64,000 bases of DNA from Mesobacillus jeotgali (lineage in GTDB: Bacteria > Bacillota > Bacilli > Bacillales > Cytobacillaceae): assembly GCF_031759225.1 (NCBI RefSeq), contig NZ_CP134494.1:1920501-1984500 (forward strand), written 5' to 3'. Each line of letters begins with the position of its first letter. Position 1 is the stretch's first letter. Below the pieces are notes generated by a model, which had not been told where the DNA came from, made no database searches, and worked only from the letters and a program-made list of their open reading frames with translations. Made by a program: the position numbers and the translations under genes. Shown in pieces: positions 8,152 through 15,808 of this stretch.

Positions 8152-8850
8152 ATGATAAAAAGAGGCTTAGTTATACTAGTGGGTATGGTGTTGATGGGTT
8201 TTAGCTCGATTGAAGTGGACCGTCATGTCCCGCCTGAAGTTGTCGAGACTGCAAAGGATAATTATAGAGAATTTCTTTCATTTGTTTTCAACGATGGAAA
8301 TCGGGAAGAATGGAGAATCGGACAGTTTGTTGCTGAAAACCAATTAGTAATCGACAATAAATTGAATTTGACGATAAGACCTATCGATTTGTGGATTGCG
8401 CCTGTACTATACAATGGAGTAATCATAGGTTCAATGAGAGTGTCTCAACCATCTGAGGGAAGGTATGAAATCGTCGAATTTGGTTATTCAAAATCCTTTC
8501 CACCTTTACAGTTAAAGCCGGACGAATATCTTCTTACCAATGTTCAGTATAATTTCGATTTAGGATATGCTCCCTCCAGGGATAACATTCGTCCTGTTGG
8601 TGGTATAGTCCGCCTTTTTGAGGAATGGGGAGTCAGTACGGAAGGCATCTCAATTAGTGAGTTTGAAGTATTGCTCATCCAGCATTTAAAGAAAACTTAT
8701 CCTGACCGTTTTCCCGAAAATCCGCCAGTGTCCCGGCTATATTTAGCTTTGATACCAATTACCACAATAGCAATAGTTGTAGCACTGTTTAGGTTGAGAA
8801 AAATTAAACGACTGAAGAAGTTGGCTAAATCCGGTCCCAGCATATATTGA
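8152..8850 (+). CDS. Hypothetical protein with N- and C-terminal membrane segments
   Basis: ATG 8152 is chosen because AAAGGAG sits 8 bases upstream (232 residues). Residues 4-18 form a signal-like hydrophobic segment. The middle, about 25-195, is soluble and should be extracytoplasmic. A hydrophobic helix at about 203-218 (LALIPITTIAIVVALF) is followed by a basic tail, RLRKIKRLKKLAK, which should be cytoplasmic. This is a secreted domain anchored at its C-terminus. I do not recognise the domain. Confidence 0.6.
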   Translation: MIKRGLVILVGMVLMGFSSIEVDRHVPPEVVETAKDNYREFLSFVFNDGNREEWRIGQFVAENQLVIDNKLNLTIRPIDLWIAPVLYNGVIIGSMRVSQPSEGRYEIVEFGYSKSFPPLQLKPDEYLLTNVQYNFDLGYAPSRDNIRPVGGIVRLFEEWGVSTEGISISEFEVLLIQHLKKTYPDRFPENPPVSRLYLALIPITTIAIVVALFRLRKIKRLKKLAKSGPSIY

Positions 8851-8936
8851 AGAAAGAATAAAAAATTTTTGCAGGCCGTATCTTTCCCCTCCCTCAATCC
8901 GTTTAAGGGGCAGAGAGGTTCAAAGGAGTGAACAGG

Positions 8937-9599
8937 ATGTCGATCGACAAGCTCAGAAAAATGGATATAGCAGAGGATACCGGTGTCATGGACCATTATG
9001 ACAATCTTAAGAGATATTGCCGGTTTTTAACGCAGAGCAGCTGGGATGGTGAAGACCTTCTGCAGGAAGTGACAGTTAAGGCGATTCGCCATTATGAGCC
9101 TTCACAGATCAGCTCGGCATTGTTGAAAAAGATGGCTTACAACCATTGGGTTGATACGGTCAGGAAGCGCAGCCGTGAGATTACGGGAATATCGGAAGAT
9201 CTCGCTTCATTCACTCATGGCAACGTAATCGATACAGTCGAGATGATTTTGTCCAAATTGACGCCGAAGCAGGCTGTTATTTTCGTGTTGAAGGAAGCAT
9301 TCCGTTTTCAATCACGGGAAATTGCTGAGCTAATGGAGACAACGGAAATGGCCATAAAAGCATCACTTCACCGGGCCAGAAAACGGCTCGAACGCGATGG
9401 AAACCTTCGACAAGTGGATCAGGAACTCAACGAGGATGAAGAAAAGCTGCTGTCAGACTTGCTTTGTGAATCACTTCAGTCTGAGGATCCGACTGTGCTG
9501 CTTGAAAGCATCCAGGAGATCGCTTCACTTGCTCCCTGTTCACCGGAGATGTCTTTGCACGCCCGTTCCCCTCTCTCTACTTTCAAAATGGCTGCGTAA
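8937..9599 (+). CDS. ECF-type sigma-70 family RNA polymerase sigma factor
   Basis: ATG 8937 has AAAGGAG eight bases upstream; the in-frame GTG at 8928 lies inside that site. Of 220 residues, region 2 lies near 20-60 ([20 protein letters not shown]) and region 4 near 105-150 ([15 protein letters not shown], then [20 protein letters not shown]). About 65 residues follow region 4, longer than a minimal ECF factor, acidic and without a known motif. No membrane anti-sigma gene is adjacent; the next gene, 20 bases on, is a ClpP. The C-terminal tail could be a built-in control or a protease-recognition region, which is inference. Confidence 0.82.
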   Translation: MSIDKLRKMDIAEDTGVMDHYDNLKRYCRFLTQSSWDGEDLLQEVTVKAIRHYEPSQISSALLKKMAYNHWVDTVRKRSREITGISEDLASFTHGNVIDTVEMILSKLTPKQAVIFVLKEAFRFQSREIAELMETTEMAIKASLHRARKRLERDGNLRQVDQELNEDEEKLLSDLLCESLQSEDPTVLLESIQEIASLAPCSPEMSLHARSPLSTFKMAA

Positions 9600-9619
9600 G
9601 CAGGAAAGGGAGGACCATA

Positions 9620-10201
9620 GTGAGTACAATTCCTTATGTCATCGAACAATCAAACCGGGGAGAGCGTTCATACGATATTTATTCCCGGCTGTTAAAAGAT
9701 CGGATTATCATGCTTGGAGATGAAATCAATGACCAGGTGGCAAACAGCGTTATTGCTCAGCTTCTGTTTCTTGAGGCAGATAATCCTGAAAAGGATATCT
9801 CGATCTATATTAATAGTCCTGGAGGTTCAACCACAGCAGGATTCGCGATTTTTGATACGATGGAATACATCAAGCCCGATATCAGCACCATCTGTATCGG
9901 AATGGCCGCATCTTTTGGTGCCATGCTGTTGCTTGCCGGTACAAAAGGGAAAAGATTTGCACTGCCAAACAGTGAGATCATGATTCACCAGCCTTTGGGC
10001 GGGGCAAGGGGCCAGGCGACGGAAATTGAAATTTCAGCAAAAAGAATCCTTAAGCTACGTGATCACGTGAATCAAATTATATCTGAGAGAACTGGCCAGC
10101 CTGTGGATAAAATCGCAAAAGATACTGACAGGGATTATTTCATGAGTGCCCAGGAAGCTTTGGAATACGGGATTATTGATAAGATTATTACACGGACTTA
10201 A
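9620..10201 (+). CDS. clpP: ATP-dependent Clp protease proteolytic subunit, second-type ClpP
   Basis: 193 residues from GTG 9620. The catalytic triad is complete: Ser98 (GMAASFGAM), His123 ([11 protein letters not shown]) and Asp172 (DTDRDYF). Compared with the canonical Bacillus ClpP, this copy reads [13 protein letters not shown] rather than GGSITAGMAIYDT and has a different C-terminus, so it is probably a paralogue. It forms serine-protease barrels fed by ClpX or ClpC-type ATPases. It follows the sigma factor gene by 20 bases and ends in a strong terminator, so the two form a closed two-gene operon. Confidence 0.93.
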   Translation: MSTIPYVIEQSNRGERSYDIYSRLLKDRIIMLGDEINDQVANSVIAQLLFLEADNPEKDISIYINSPGGSTTAGFAIFDTMEYIKPDISTICIGMAASFGAMLLLAGTKGKRFALPNSEIMIHQPLGGARGQATEIEISAKRILKLRDHVNQIISERTGQPVDKIAKDTDRDYFMSAQEALEYGIIDKIITRT

Positions 10202-10204
10202 TGG

Positions 10205-10229
10205 AGAGCTGCCACTGGCAGCTCTTTTT
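10205..10229 (+). terminator. Terminator of the sigma factor-clpP operon
   Basis: AGAGCTGCC pairs with GGCAGCTCT across a 3-nt loop, followed by T residues. Confidence 0.9.
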
Positions 10230-10276
10230 GTTTAATAGTTTTCATAAAGTTTTTTTGCAATTCCAACAGTAATGAT

Positions 10277-10376
10277 CAACTGGTATTATTTCGTCGACAA
10301 CTGGTATTAAAAAGTTTTCAACTAGTATTAAAAGTGCTTCAACTGGTATTAAATCTTGGCCAACTGGTATTACCCG
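10277..10376. repeat. Intergenic tandem array, 21-bp unit with CAACTGGTATTA core
   Basis: The core CAACTGGTATTA begins at 10277, 10298, 10319 (CAACTAG variant), 10340 and 10361, so all four steps are exactly 21 bp. The 8-9 bases after each core are not conserved. It lies between the clpP terminator and the aminotransferase promoter region. The rest of the 340-base gap shows no gene. Confidence 0.9.
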
Positions 10377-10543
10377 CAAAAAGCATTAACAGCTGCTGGT
10401 TAGTGGGCCCAGCAAGTCATTTTTGATTTTTTTCTAGAACTGATCAAACGAAACTGTTATAATCGAATTTATATTTTAAAAATTCAGAGGAATCAACCTC
10501 CATGAAAACATCATGAATTAATGAACAGTAAAGGGGAATGTCC

Positions 10544-11725
10544 ATGAATATCTACGGATCAGAAAAGATTAGAAAAATGACGTCCAGTATCTTTCAGGAA
10601 GTGGTTGACCGAAAGCAGGCTGTCCTGATGAACGGGAAAGATGTGATTGACCTGAGTATAGGGAGTCCGGATTTTGGGCCGCCTTCATTTGTCATGGAGG
10701 AGCTTGCTAGATATTCGATGGATCCAGGGAGATATGGATACACATTAAAGGGAATTAGTGAATTCAATGAGGCGGTTACGTATTTTTACAAGCAGCGTTA
10801 TTCGGTTGAGCTTGATGAAAAATCGGAAGTTCTGCAGCTAATGGGCTCACAGGATGGACTTGCGCATCTTGCTACTGCGATCATTGACCCAGGTGATTAT
10901 GTACTTGTTCCAGATCCAGGTTACCCAATCTATGAAGCTAGCGTGACGATTGCAGGCGGGACTATTTATCCAATGCCTTTACTGGAGAAAAATAAATTCC
11001 TGCCGCAGCTGGATGAGATTCCTCTTGAAATATTAGAAAAGACGAAGATGATGATTTTGAGTTATCCGGGAAATCCTGTCACCGCTCTGGCTGACCGAAG
11101 CTTTTTTGCACAGGTGGTCGAATTCGCAAAAGTACATAATATCCTGATCGTCCATGATTTCGCATATTCTGAATTGATTTATGATGGGAATCCGCAAATT
11201 AGTTTCTTATCCGTACCGGGTGCAAAGGATGTTGGGGTTGAGTTCAATTCACTCTCCAAAACTTTCAATATGGCGGGCTGCCGCATTGGCTATGTCGCTG
11301 GAAATTCGCAGGTGATCAGCATTCTTGCTTCCTTCAAATCGCATATCGATTACGGTATTTTTTACCCGATCCAAAAAGCAGCGATTGCGGCATTGACTTC
11401 TGACTATTCTTTTTTGAAGGATCAGCTAAAGCAGTATGAGGCGCGACGAGATGCTTTGGTTTCAGGGTTTAGGAGCAGCGGATGGCAAGTGGCCAATTCT
11501 CCGGCAACGATGTTCGTATGGGCTAAAATTCCTGCTGGCTGGAAATCACGCGATTTCGCCTTCAAGCTAATTGATGAGGAAGGAATAGTCGTCGTTCCTG
11601 GTGATGCTTTTGGCAAACAAGGTGAAGGCTATGTAAGAATTGCCATGGTTCAGCCGCCAGAAAGACTGATCGAAGCATCTCAAAGGGTAAATAAATTTCT
11701 GTCTGGGTTTCCGGTTGGAATATAA
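10544..11725 (+). CDS. PLP-dependent class I/II aminotransferase
   Basis: 393 residues from ATG 10544; AAGGGG at 10531 fits this start, not the ATG at 10538. Fold-type I signatures are present: DLSIGSPDFGPP near residue 33, the PDPGYPIYEA segment near 128, SYPGNPVTA near 175, and the PLP lysine in LSKTFNMAGCRIGYV (about 233). The sequence resembles aminotransferases often annotated as LL-diaminopimelate aminotransferase-like or alanine/aspartate-type. The amino donor is not predictable. It stands alone upstream of the SAM riboswitch operon. Confidence 0.87.
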   Translation: MNIYGSEKIRKMTSSIFQEVVDRKQAVLMNGKDVIDLSIGSPDFGPPSFVMEELARYSMDPGRYGYTLKGISEFNEAVTYFYKQRYSVELDEKSEVLQLMGSQDGLAHLATAIIDPGDYVLVPDPGYPIYEASVTIAGGTIYPMPLLEKNKFLPQLDEIPLEILEKTKMMILSYPGNPVTALADRSFFAQVVEFAKVHNILIVHDFAYSELIYDGNPQISFLSVPGAKDVGVEFNSLSKTFNMAGCRIGYVAGNSQVISILASFKSHIDYGIFYPIQKAAIAALTSDYSFLKDQLKQYEARRDALVSGFRSSGWQVANSPATMFVWAKIPAGWKSRDFAFKLIDEEGIVVVPGDAFGKQGEGYVRIAMVQPPERLIEASQRVNKFLSGFPVGI

Positions 11726-11743
11726 AATATTTCGATAAACGAA

Positions 11744-11772
11744 TTGACTTTTGAATGAATTTAGAATATTAT
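11744..11772 (+). promoter_or_regulatory. Sigma-A type promoter of the S-box operon
   Basis: TTGACT (11744-11749), 17-base spacer, TATTAT (11767-11772), about 35 bases before the riboswitch aptamer. Confidence 0.65.
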
Positions 11773-11805
11773 CACTTTATCGCACTAAAATTAAATACTA
11801 AATGT

Positions 11806-11915
11806 CTTCTTATCAAGAGAGGTGGAGGGAAAGGCCCTGCGAAACCTCGGCAACAGGTTCTGAAAGAATACTGTGCCAATTCCTGCGGACTAAAGGTCTG
11901 AAAGATGAGGAGAGA
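11806..11915 (+). ncRNA. SAM-I (S-box) riboswitch aptamer
   Basis: The conserved S-box words occur in order: CTTATCAAGAGAGGTGGAGG, GGCCCTGCGAAACC, CGGCAACAGG, GTGCCAATTCCTGC, and GAAAGATGAGGAGAG, which closes the P1 helix. These are the core positions of the SAM-I aptamer in Bacillus. SAM binding should stabilise P1 and favour the terminator just downstream, so the operon is on when methionine/SAM is scarce. It governs the sfnG-like and ATP-grasp genes. Confidence 0.95.
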
Positions 11916-11924
11916 GTATTCAAG

Positions 11925-11954
11925 AGCTCTCTTCTTTATGAAGGGAGCTTTTTT
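11925..11954 (+). terminator. Riboswitch expression-platform terminator
   Basis: AGCTCTCTTC pairs with GAAGGGAGCT (one G-T) over a 5-nt loop and is followed by six T residues. The 5' side can also pair with the end of the aptamer, giving the usual antiterminator switch. Confidence 0.9.
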
Positions 11955-12046
11955 AAGAGGCTTATTCATAAGTCTCTATGTTTTTTGTGTAATACCAACT
12001 TAACGGGTTGGAAAAGTTAGTTTAATTGAGCGGAGGAGAGATCAGG

Positions 12047-13096
12047 ATGAAATACGGATTTTGGCTGCCAATCTTTGGCGGATGGCTTAGGAATGTAGAG
12101 GACGAAAACATGCCACCTACCTTTGACTATACAAAGAAAGTGATTCAATCAGCAGAGCAATGGGGCTACTCTACAACATTAATTGCAGAATTATACTTAA
12201 ATGATATAAAAGGTCCAGAGCGCGATTCTCTTGAAGCCTGGACAACTGCTGCAGCACTCGCTTCGGTAACAGAAAAAATTGAAATCATGGCTGCAGTAAG
12301 ACCGGGCTTCCACAATCCTGCCATCACGGCAAAAATGGCAGCGAACATTGATCAGCTTAGCAACGGGCGATTCACTCTTAATGTGGTTTCAGCATGGTGG
12401 GAGGAAGAAGCGCGCCAGTACGGCGGGATTTTTACCGAGCATGATGAGCGTTATGACCGGACTACAGAGTTCATCGATGTACTCAAGGGCCTTTGGAGTG
12501 AAGACAACTTTTCATATGAAGGCAAATATTATCAGCTCAAGGATACGAAGCTGTTCCCGAAACCGGTTCAGCGGCCGAATCCGGTTCTTTATGCCGGCGG
12601 GGAAAGTCCAAAAGGAAAACAGACCATTGTTGAAAAATGCGATGCCTATGTCATGCATGGCGGGACAGTAGAAGAAATTGAACGGAAAATAACAGACATG
12701 AAAGACCGTAGAGCCGCTACGTCTAATCAAGAACTGTCGGAGTTCGGAATGGCTGCCTATGTGATTTGCAGAGACACTGTGGAAGAAGCATTTGCAGAAT
12801 TGGAACGTATCACGACTGTGAAAGAATCAAGTGCCTATGCCGGCTTTAAAGATTTTACGAGCAAATCCCAGTTAGAACAGCAAATCCAGCTGCAGGATTA
12901 TTCTGTATCCAACAGGGGATTGCGCCCGAATTTGGTTGGCACTCCAGAGCAAATTGCCGAGCGGATTTTACAGTACGAAGAAGCAGGTCTAGGGTTGCTG
13001 TTATTGCAATTTTCTCCGCAGCTCGAGGAAATGGAACGTTTCGCAAAGCAGGTAATGCCGCTTGTTGAGGCAAAAAGAAAGCAAGAGATTGCTTGA
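12047..13096 (+). CDS. sfnG: FMN-dependent dimethylsulfone monooxygenase-like protein (SfnG type, LLM class)
   Basis: 349 residues from ATG 12047, eight bases after GGAGGAG; the in-frame TTG at 12026 is less likely. Luciferase-like monooxygenase fold. Motifs typical of SfnG are FWLPIFGGWLRNVEDE at the start, TLIAELYLNDIKG, VRPGFHNPAITAKMAANID, NVVSAWWEEEARQYGG, YAGGESPKGK and CDAYVMHGG. SfnG oxidises dimethylsulfone to methanesulfinate with FMNH2 supplied by a separate reductase, a sulfur-scavenging step. Placement under a SAM riboswitch fits sulfur limitation. No sulfonate transporter or flavin reductase is adjacent. Confidence 0.75.
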   Translation: MKYGFWLPIFGGWLRNVEDENMPPTFDYTKKVIQSAEQWGYSTTLIAELYLNDIKGPERDSLEAWTTAAALASVTEKIEIMAAVRPGFHNPAITAKMAANIDQLSNGRFTLNVVSAWWEEEARQYGGIFTEHDERYDRTTEFIDVLKGLWSEDNFSYEGKYYQLKDTKLFPKPVQRPNPVLYAGGESPKGKQTIVEKCDAYVMHGGTVEEIERKITDMKDRRAATSNQELSEFGMAAYVICRDTVEEAFAELERITTVKESSAYAGFKDFTSKSQLEQQIQLQDYSVSNRGLRPNLVGTPEQIAERILQYEEAGLGLLLLQFSPQLEEMERFAKQVMPLVEAKRKQEIA

Positions 13097-13120
13097 TCTA
13101 CATGAAGGAGATGGATTAAA

Positions 13121-14074
13121 ATGACCAAAGTATACATCATACATGAAAATAGTGAATGGACAATACATTTAACAAAGCGGCTTGAAGAGCAGGGAATCCC
13201 ATATGAAGAATGGCATCTGGACGAAGGCCTGCTGGATTTATCGAAGGAACCGCCAGAAGGGATTTTTTATAGCAGGATGAGTGCTTCGTCTCACACAAGG
13301 GGCCACCGTTTCGCTCCGGAATATACTGCCCAGGTTTTAGCCTGGCTGGAGGCTCACGGCCGCAAAGTTTTCAACGGATCGCGTGCGCTGGAACTGGAAG
13401 TCAGCAAGGTCAAGCAATATCTTGAGCTGACCAAGCATGGAGTAAGGACTCCGAGAACAATTGCGACTGTTGGTAAAAAACAGCTGTTGGATGCTGCAAA
13501 GGAATTTGACGGGAAGGCATTTATAACGAAACACAATCGTGCAGGTAAAGGTCTGGGGGTTCAGCTGTTTCAATCGATTGATGCATTGAAATCATATGTT
13601 AGCGGACCTTCTTTCGAAGAACCGGTTGATGGTGTGACGCTCATTCAAGAATATATTCAGTCCCCGGAAAGCTATATTACTAGATGCGAGTTCGTCGGCG
13701 GCGAATTTGTCTATGCAGTGAGAGTCGATACTTCGGAGGGATTTGAATTGTGCCCGGCAGATGCCTGCCAGATTGGGGACCTGTTCTGCCCTGTAGGAGA
13801 AGAGGTTGAAGAAAAGCCAAAATTCCAGGTGATTGAAGGGTTCAACGACCCTGTTATTGAAAAATATAAGAGAGTACTAGAATCAAACAATATTAATGTT
13901 GCCGGAATCGAATTTATCAGAAATGAGTCTGGTGAAATTTTTACTTATGATATCAACACGAATACCAATTACAATTCAGATGCCGAAGCAAAGGCAGGGA
14001 AGTTCGGCATGCTCGAGCTGGCAAGTTTTTTAAGGAAAGAGCTTGATGCGAAGTATGGGATAGTGACAAGATAG
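13121..14074 (+). CDS. ATP-grasp (RimK-like) ligase of unknown substrate
   Basis: 317 residues, 24 bases after sfnG, with GAAGGAGATGG upstream. An N-terminal pre-ATP-grasp domain (about 1-95) precedes the ATP-grasp fold: KAFITKHNRAGKGLGVQLF near 135 is the nucleotide-binding lysine/glycine loop, TLIQEYIQSPESYITRCEFV near 172 the central strands, and VAGIEFIRNESGEIFTYDIN-T-N near 265-285 the Mg-binding acidic and Asn residues. Such enzymes join an acyl phosphate to an amine or thiol. As the second gene behind the SAM riboswitch it should serve sulfur metabolism, but the substrate is unknown. Confidence 0.75.
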   Translation: MTKVYIIHENSEWTIHLTKRLEEQGIPYEEWHLDEGLLDLSKEPPEGIFYSRMSASSHTRGHRFAPEYTAQVLAWLEAHGRKVFNGSRALELEVSKVKQYLELTKHGVRTPRTIATVGKKQLLDAAKEFDGKAFITKHNRAGKGLGVQLFQSIDALKSYVSGPSFEEPVDGVTLIQEYIQSPESYITRCEFVGGEFVYAVRVDTSEGFELCPADACQIGDLFCPVGEEVEEKPKFQVIEGFNDPVIEKYKRVLESNNINVAGIEFIRNESGEIFTYDINTNTNYNSDAEAKAGKFGMLELASFLRKELDAKYGIVTR

Positions 14075-14096
14075 CAGGGAATCCCCCTGCTTTTTT
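14073..14096 (+). terminator. Terminator of the S-box operon
   Basis: AGCAGGG and CCCTGCT form a 7-bp stem followed by a T run; it overlaps the stop codon of the ATP-grasp gene. Confidence 0.8.
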
Positions 14097-14169
14097 GCTT
14101 TTTTTGAGGAATAATGTGATAAACTATAATTAACAAAAGATGGAATTTTACTGCGGGAGATTAAGAGAA

Positions 14170-14979
14170 ATGAATGGTCATATGTTGAAGAATAAATTAA
14201 GTGCTGATTGTGAAAGCTGCTTTGGATTATGCTGTGTGGCTTTGCCTTATGCAAATTCAGCTGACTTTGCTTTTGATAAAGATGCCGGGGTGCCTTGTCA
14301 GAACTTGCAGAAGGACTACCGCTGTGGGATTCATAACCAACTTCGGGATGAAGGCTTCAAAGGATGTACGGTTTATGAATGCTTCGGTGCTGGGCAGAAG
14401 GTTTCGCAGATTACTTATAAGGGACAAGACTGGAGAGTCCAGCCAGAGACAGCAAAGGAAATGTTTGATGTTTTTCCGGTTATGCAGCAGCTTCATGAAA
14501 TGCTGTGTTACCTGGAAGAATCGATGTCACTAGAAGAGGCGAAACCTCTATACAATCTTCTTAGGGAAGTCTATGAAGAAACAGAGGAGCTAACAAATCT
14601 TGAAGGAGCCGAGATTCTGTGTTTGGATATTCCTGCACATCGAGTTAAGGTAAACGAGCTGTTCTTAAAAACGAGTGAATTGGTGCGTTCGAAAGTAAAA
14701 AACAGAAAGCATCCTAGAGGAAAGAACCTATTTGGAGCAAGGTTAAAAGGTGCTGATCTTAGAGGTTCCGATTTGCGCGGCGCAATGATGATTGCAGCTG
14801 ACCTAAAAGGAGCTGACATGAGGGTGTGTGATTTTATAGGTGCAGACCTGAGGGACGCTGACTTAAGCGGAGCAAACCTGAAAGGCAGCTTTTACCTGAC
14901 TCAGGCTCAAATAAACTCAGCGAAAGGAAATGCTGAAACAAGATTACCTTCGAATTTAAAAAGGCCAAAGCACTGGTGA
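14170..14979 (+). CDS. Cys-cluster plus pentapeptide-repeat protein
   Basis: Start set at ATG 14170 (269 residues) because a TATAAT hexamer at 14125-14130 would place transcription start near the ATG at 14140. The N-terminus has CESCFGLCC at about 14-22 and further Cys at about 43, 52 and 66, a CxxC-x3-CC pattern like the metal-chelating YkgJ-type domain. From about residue 185 to 245 the A(D/N)LXX pentapeptide repeats (GADLRGSDLRGAMMIAADLK and so on) form a right-handed beta-helix. This architecture resembles B. subtilis YybG. Role unknown; metal binding is inference. Confidence 0.7.
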   Translation: MNGHMLKNKLSADCESCFGLCCVALPYANSADFAFDKDAGVPCQNLQKDYRCGIHNQLRDEGFKGCTVYECFGAGQKVSQITYKGQDWRVQPETAKEMFDVFPVMQQLHEMLCYLEESMSLEEAKPLYNLLREVYEETEELTNLEGAEILCLDIPAHRVKVNELFLKTSELVRSKVKNRKHPRGKNLFGARLKGADLRGSDLRGAMMIAADLKGADMRVCDFIGADLRDADLSGANLKGSFYLTQAQINSAKGNAETRLPSNLKRPKHW

Positions 14980-15000
14980 TTTTCAAAGGAGGAGTTTGGA

Positions 15001-15087
15001 CTGACTGCAATTATAATATTGATTGGAAGTATCTTCAGTGTCCTGGCTGTCGGTTTTGGAGCCGGAGTTTGGAATGATAAGAAATAA
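15001..15087 (+). CDS. Candidate 28-residue membrane peptide with CTG start
   Basis: A perfect AAGGAGG (14986-14992) stands eight bases before CTG 15001, and no ATG, GTG or TTG is in frame nearby. The frame reads LTAIIILIGSIFSVLAVGFG then AGVWNDKK and stops at TAA 15087: one membrane helix with a short basic tail. It begins 21 bases after the pentapeptide gene. The ribosome site and codon content argue for a real microprotein; the CTG start is unusual and needs confirmation. Confidence 0.45.
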   Translation: MTAIIILIGSIFSVLAVGFGAGVWNDKK

Positions 15088-15209
15088 TTTTTAAAATAAA
15101 GTGTCAATCATTTTGTCCCATAGTATAGGGGCAGTTTAACCGATACTATGGGACAAATTTTATGAGTATATCCCTCTGATTTATCGCAGACTATCTATAG
15201 GTGATAAGG

Positions 15210-15503
15210 ATGAAAAAAATACTCTATTGTATGATTTGGGCCTGCTGCATTGTTCTTTTGGCATTTGCGTATGATGATTATCTCTATGTAAATTTTAAGG
15301 TGGATTCTGCAGTGGGAGTTGTTGAAGATAAAGGGATAAGTATATCGACCAAAAATATCTATGGGAATTTTGCAGAGGAACGAAAATACTGGATTCAACT
15401 TAACGGAGAAAAAATGGTTGTGAACAAATCTGTTTATGATGGAGCACAACAACACAGGAAAATAAAACTTATGATTACTAGCCATGGAATGGCGATAGAA
15501 TAA
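15210..15503 (+). CDS. Small secreted or membrane-anchored protein
   Basis: 97 residues from ATG 15210 (a GTG at 15201 is also possible; AGGTGAT is shared). Residues 2-20 form a signal-like hydrophobic segment, MKKILYCMIWACCIVLLAFA, with Cys at 7, 12 and 13. The rest, about 77 residues, is a soluble domain with strand-like alternation, EERKYWIQLNGEKMVVNKSV in the middle. I do not recognise it. A strong terminator follows directly. Confidence 0.6.
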   Translation: MKKILYCMIWACCIVLLAFAYDDYLYVNFKVDSAVGVVEDKGISISTKNIYGNFAEERKYWIQLNGEKMVVNKSVYDGAQQHRKIKLMITSHGMAIE

Positions 15504-15529
15504 AAAACTCTTGCTGGGCAAGAGTTTTT
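15503..15529 (+). terminator. Terminator
   Basis: AAAAACTCTTG pairs with CAAGAGTTTTT over a 5-nt loop. Confidence 0.9.
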
Positions 15530-15541
15530 GGGTAATTGATA

Positions 15542-15637
15542 TTAAGCTTTTTCCTTACCGCAAAGTAAAAGCAGGATTGTCCATTCGATGCAAAATAGGG
15601 TGAAGCCTAAAATGTAATCTATTGTTTTCTCTCGCAT
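15542..15637 (-). CDS. 31-residue membrane microprotein
   Basis: On the minus strand CAAGGAG precedes an ATG (15635-15637) by a good spacing. The 31 codons read MREKTIDYILGFTLFCIEWT then ILLLLCGKEKA, ending at TAA 15542. It has a charged N-terminus, one membrane helix with Cys, and a basic tail. The layout is typical of Bacillus membrane microproteins. No family is recognised. Confidence 0.55.
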   Translation of the reverse strand: MREKTIDYILGFTLFCIEWTILLLLCGKEKA

Positions 15638-15749
15638 TTTTACCAGCTCCTTGAAGAGGATTACAGGCTAATTATACGTGCACAAGGAAGCTTTAGGCTG
15701 GCAAAAAAGTGAGAGATAAATGAACAAAACAAGGATAATATGTGAACGG

Positions 15750-15783
15750 AACAACTGGCCCTCTATCTGAGGGCCAGTTGTTT
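15750..15783. terminator. Hairpin downstream of the VWA lipoprotein gene
   Basis: AACAACTGGCCCTC and GAGGGCCAGTTGTT form a perfect 14-bp stem over a 5-nt loop. The T run is short on both strands. Confidence 0.7.
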
Positions 15784-15808
15784 AAAATGACAGTTAAAAC
15801 GAGGCGTT

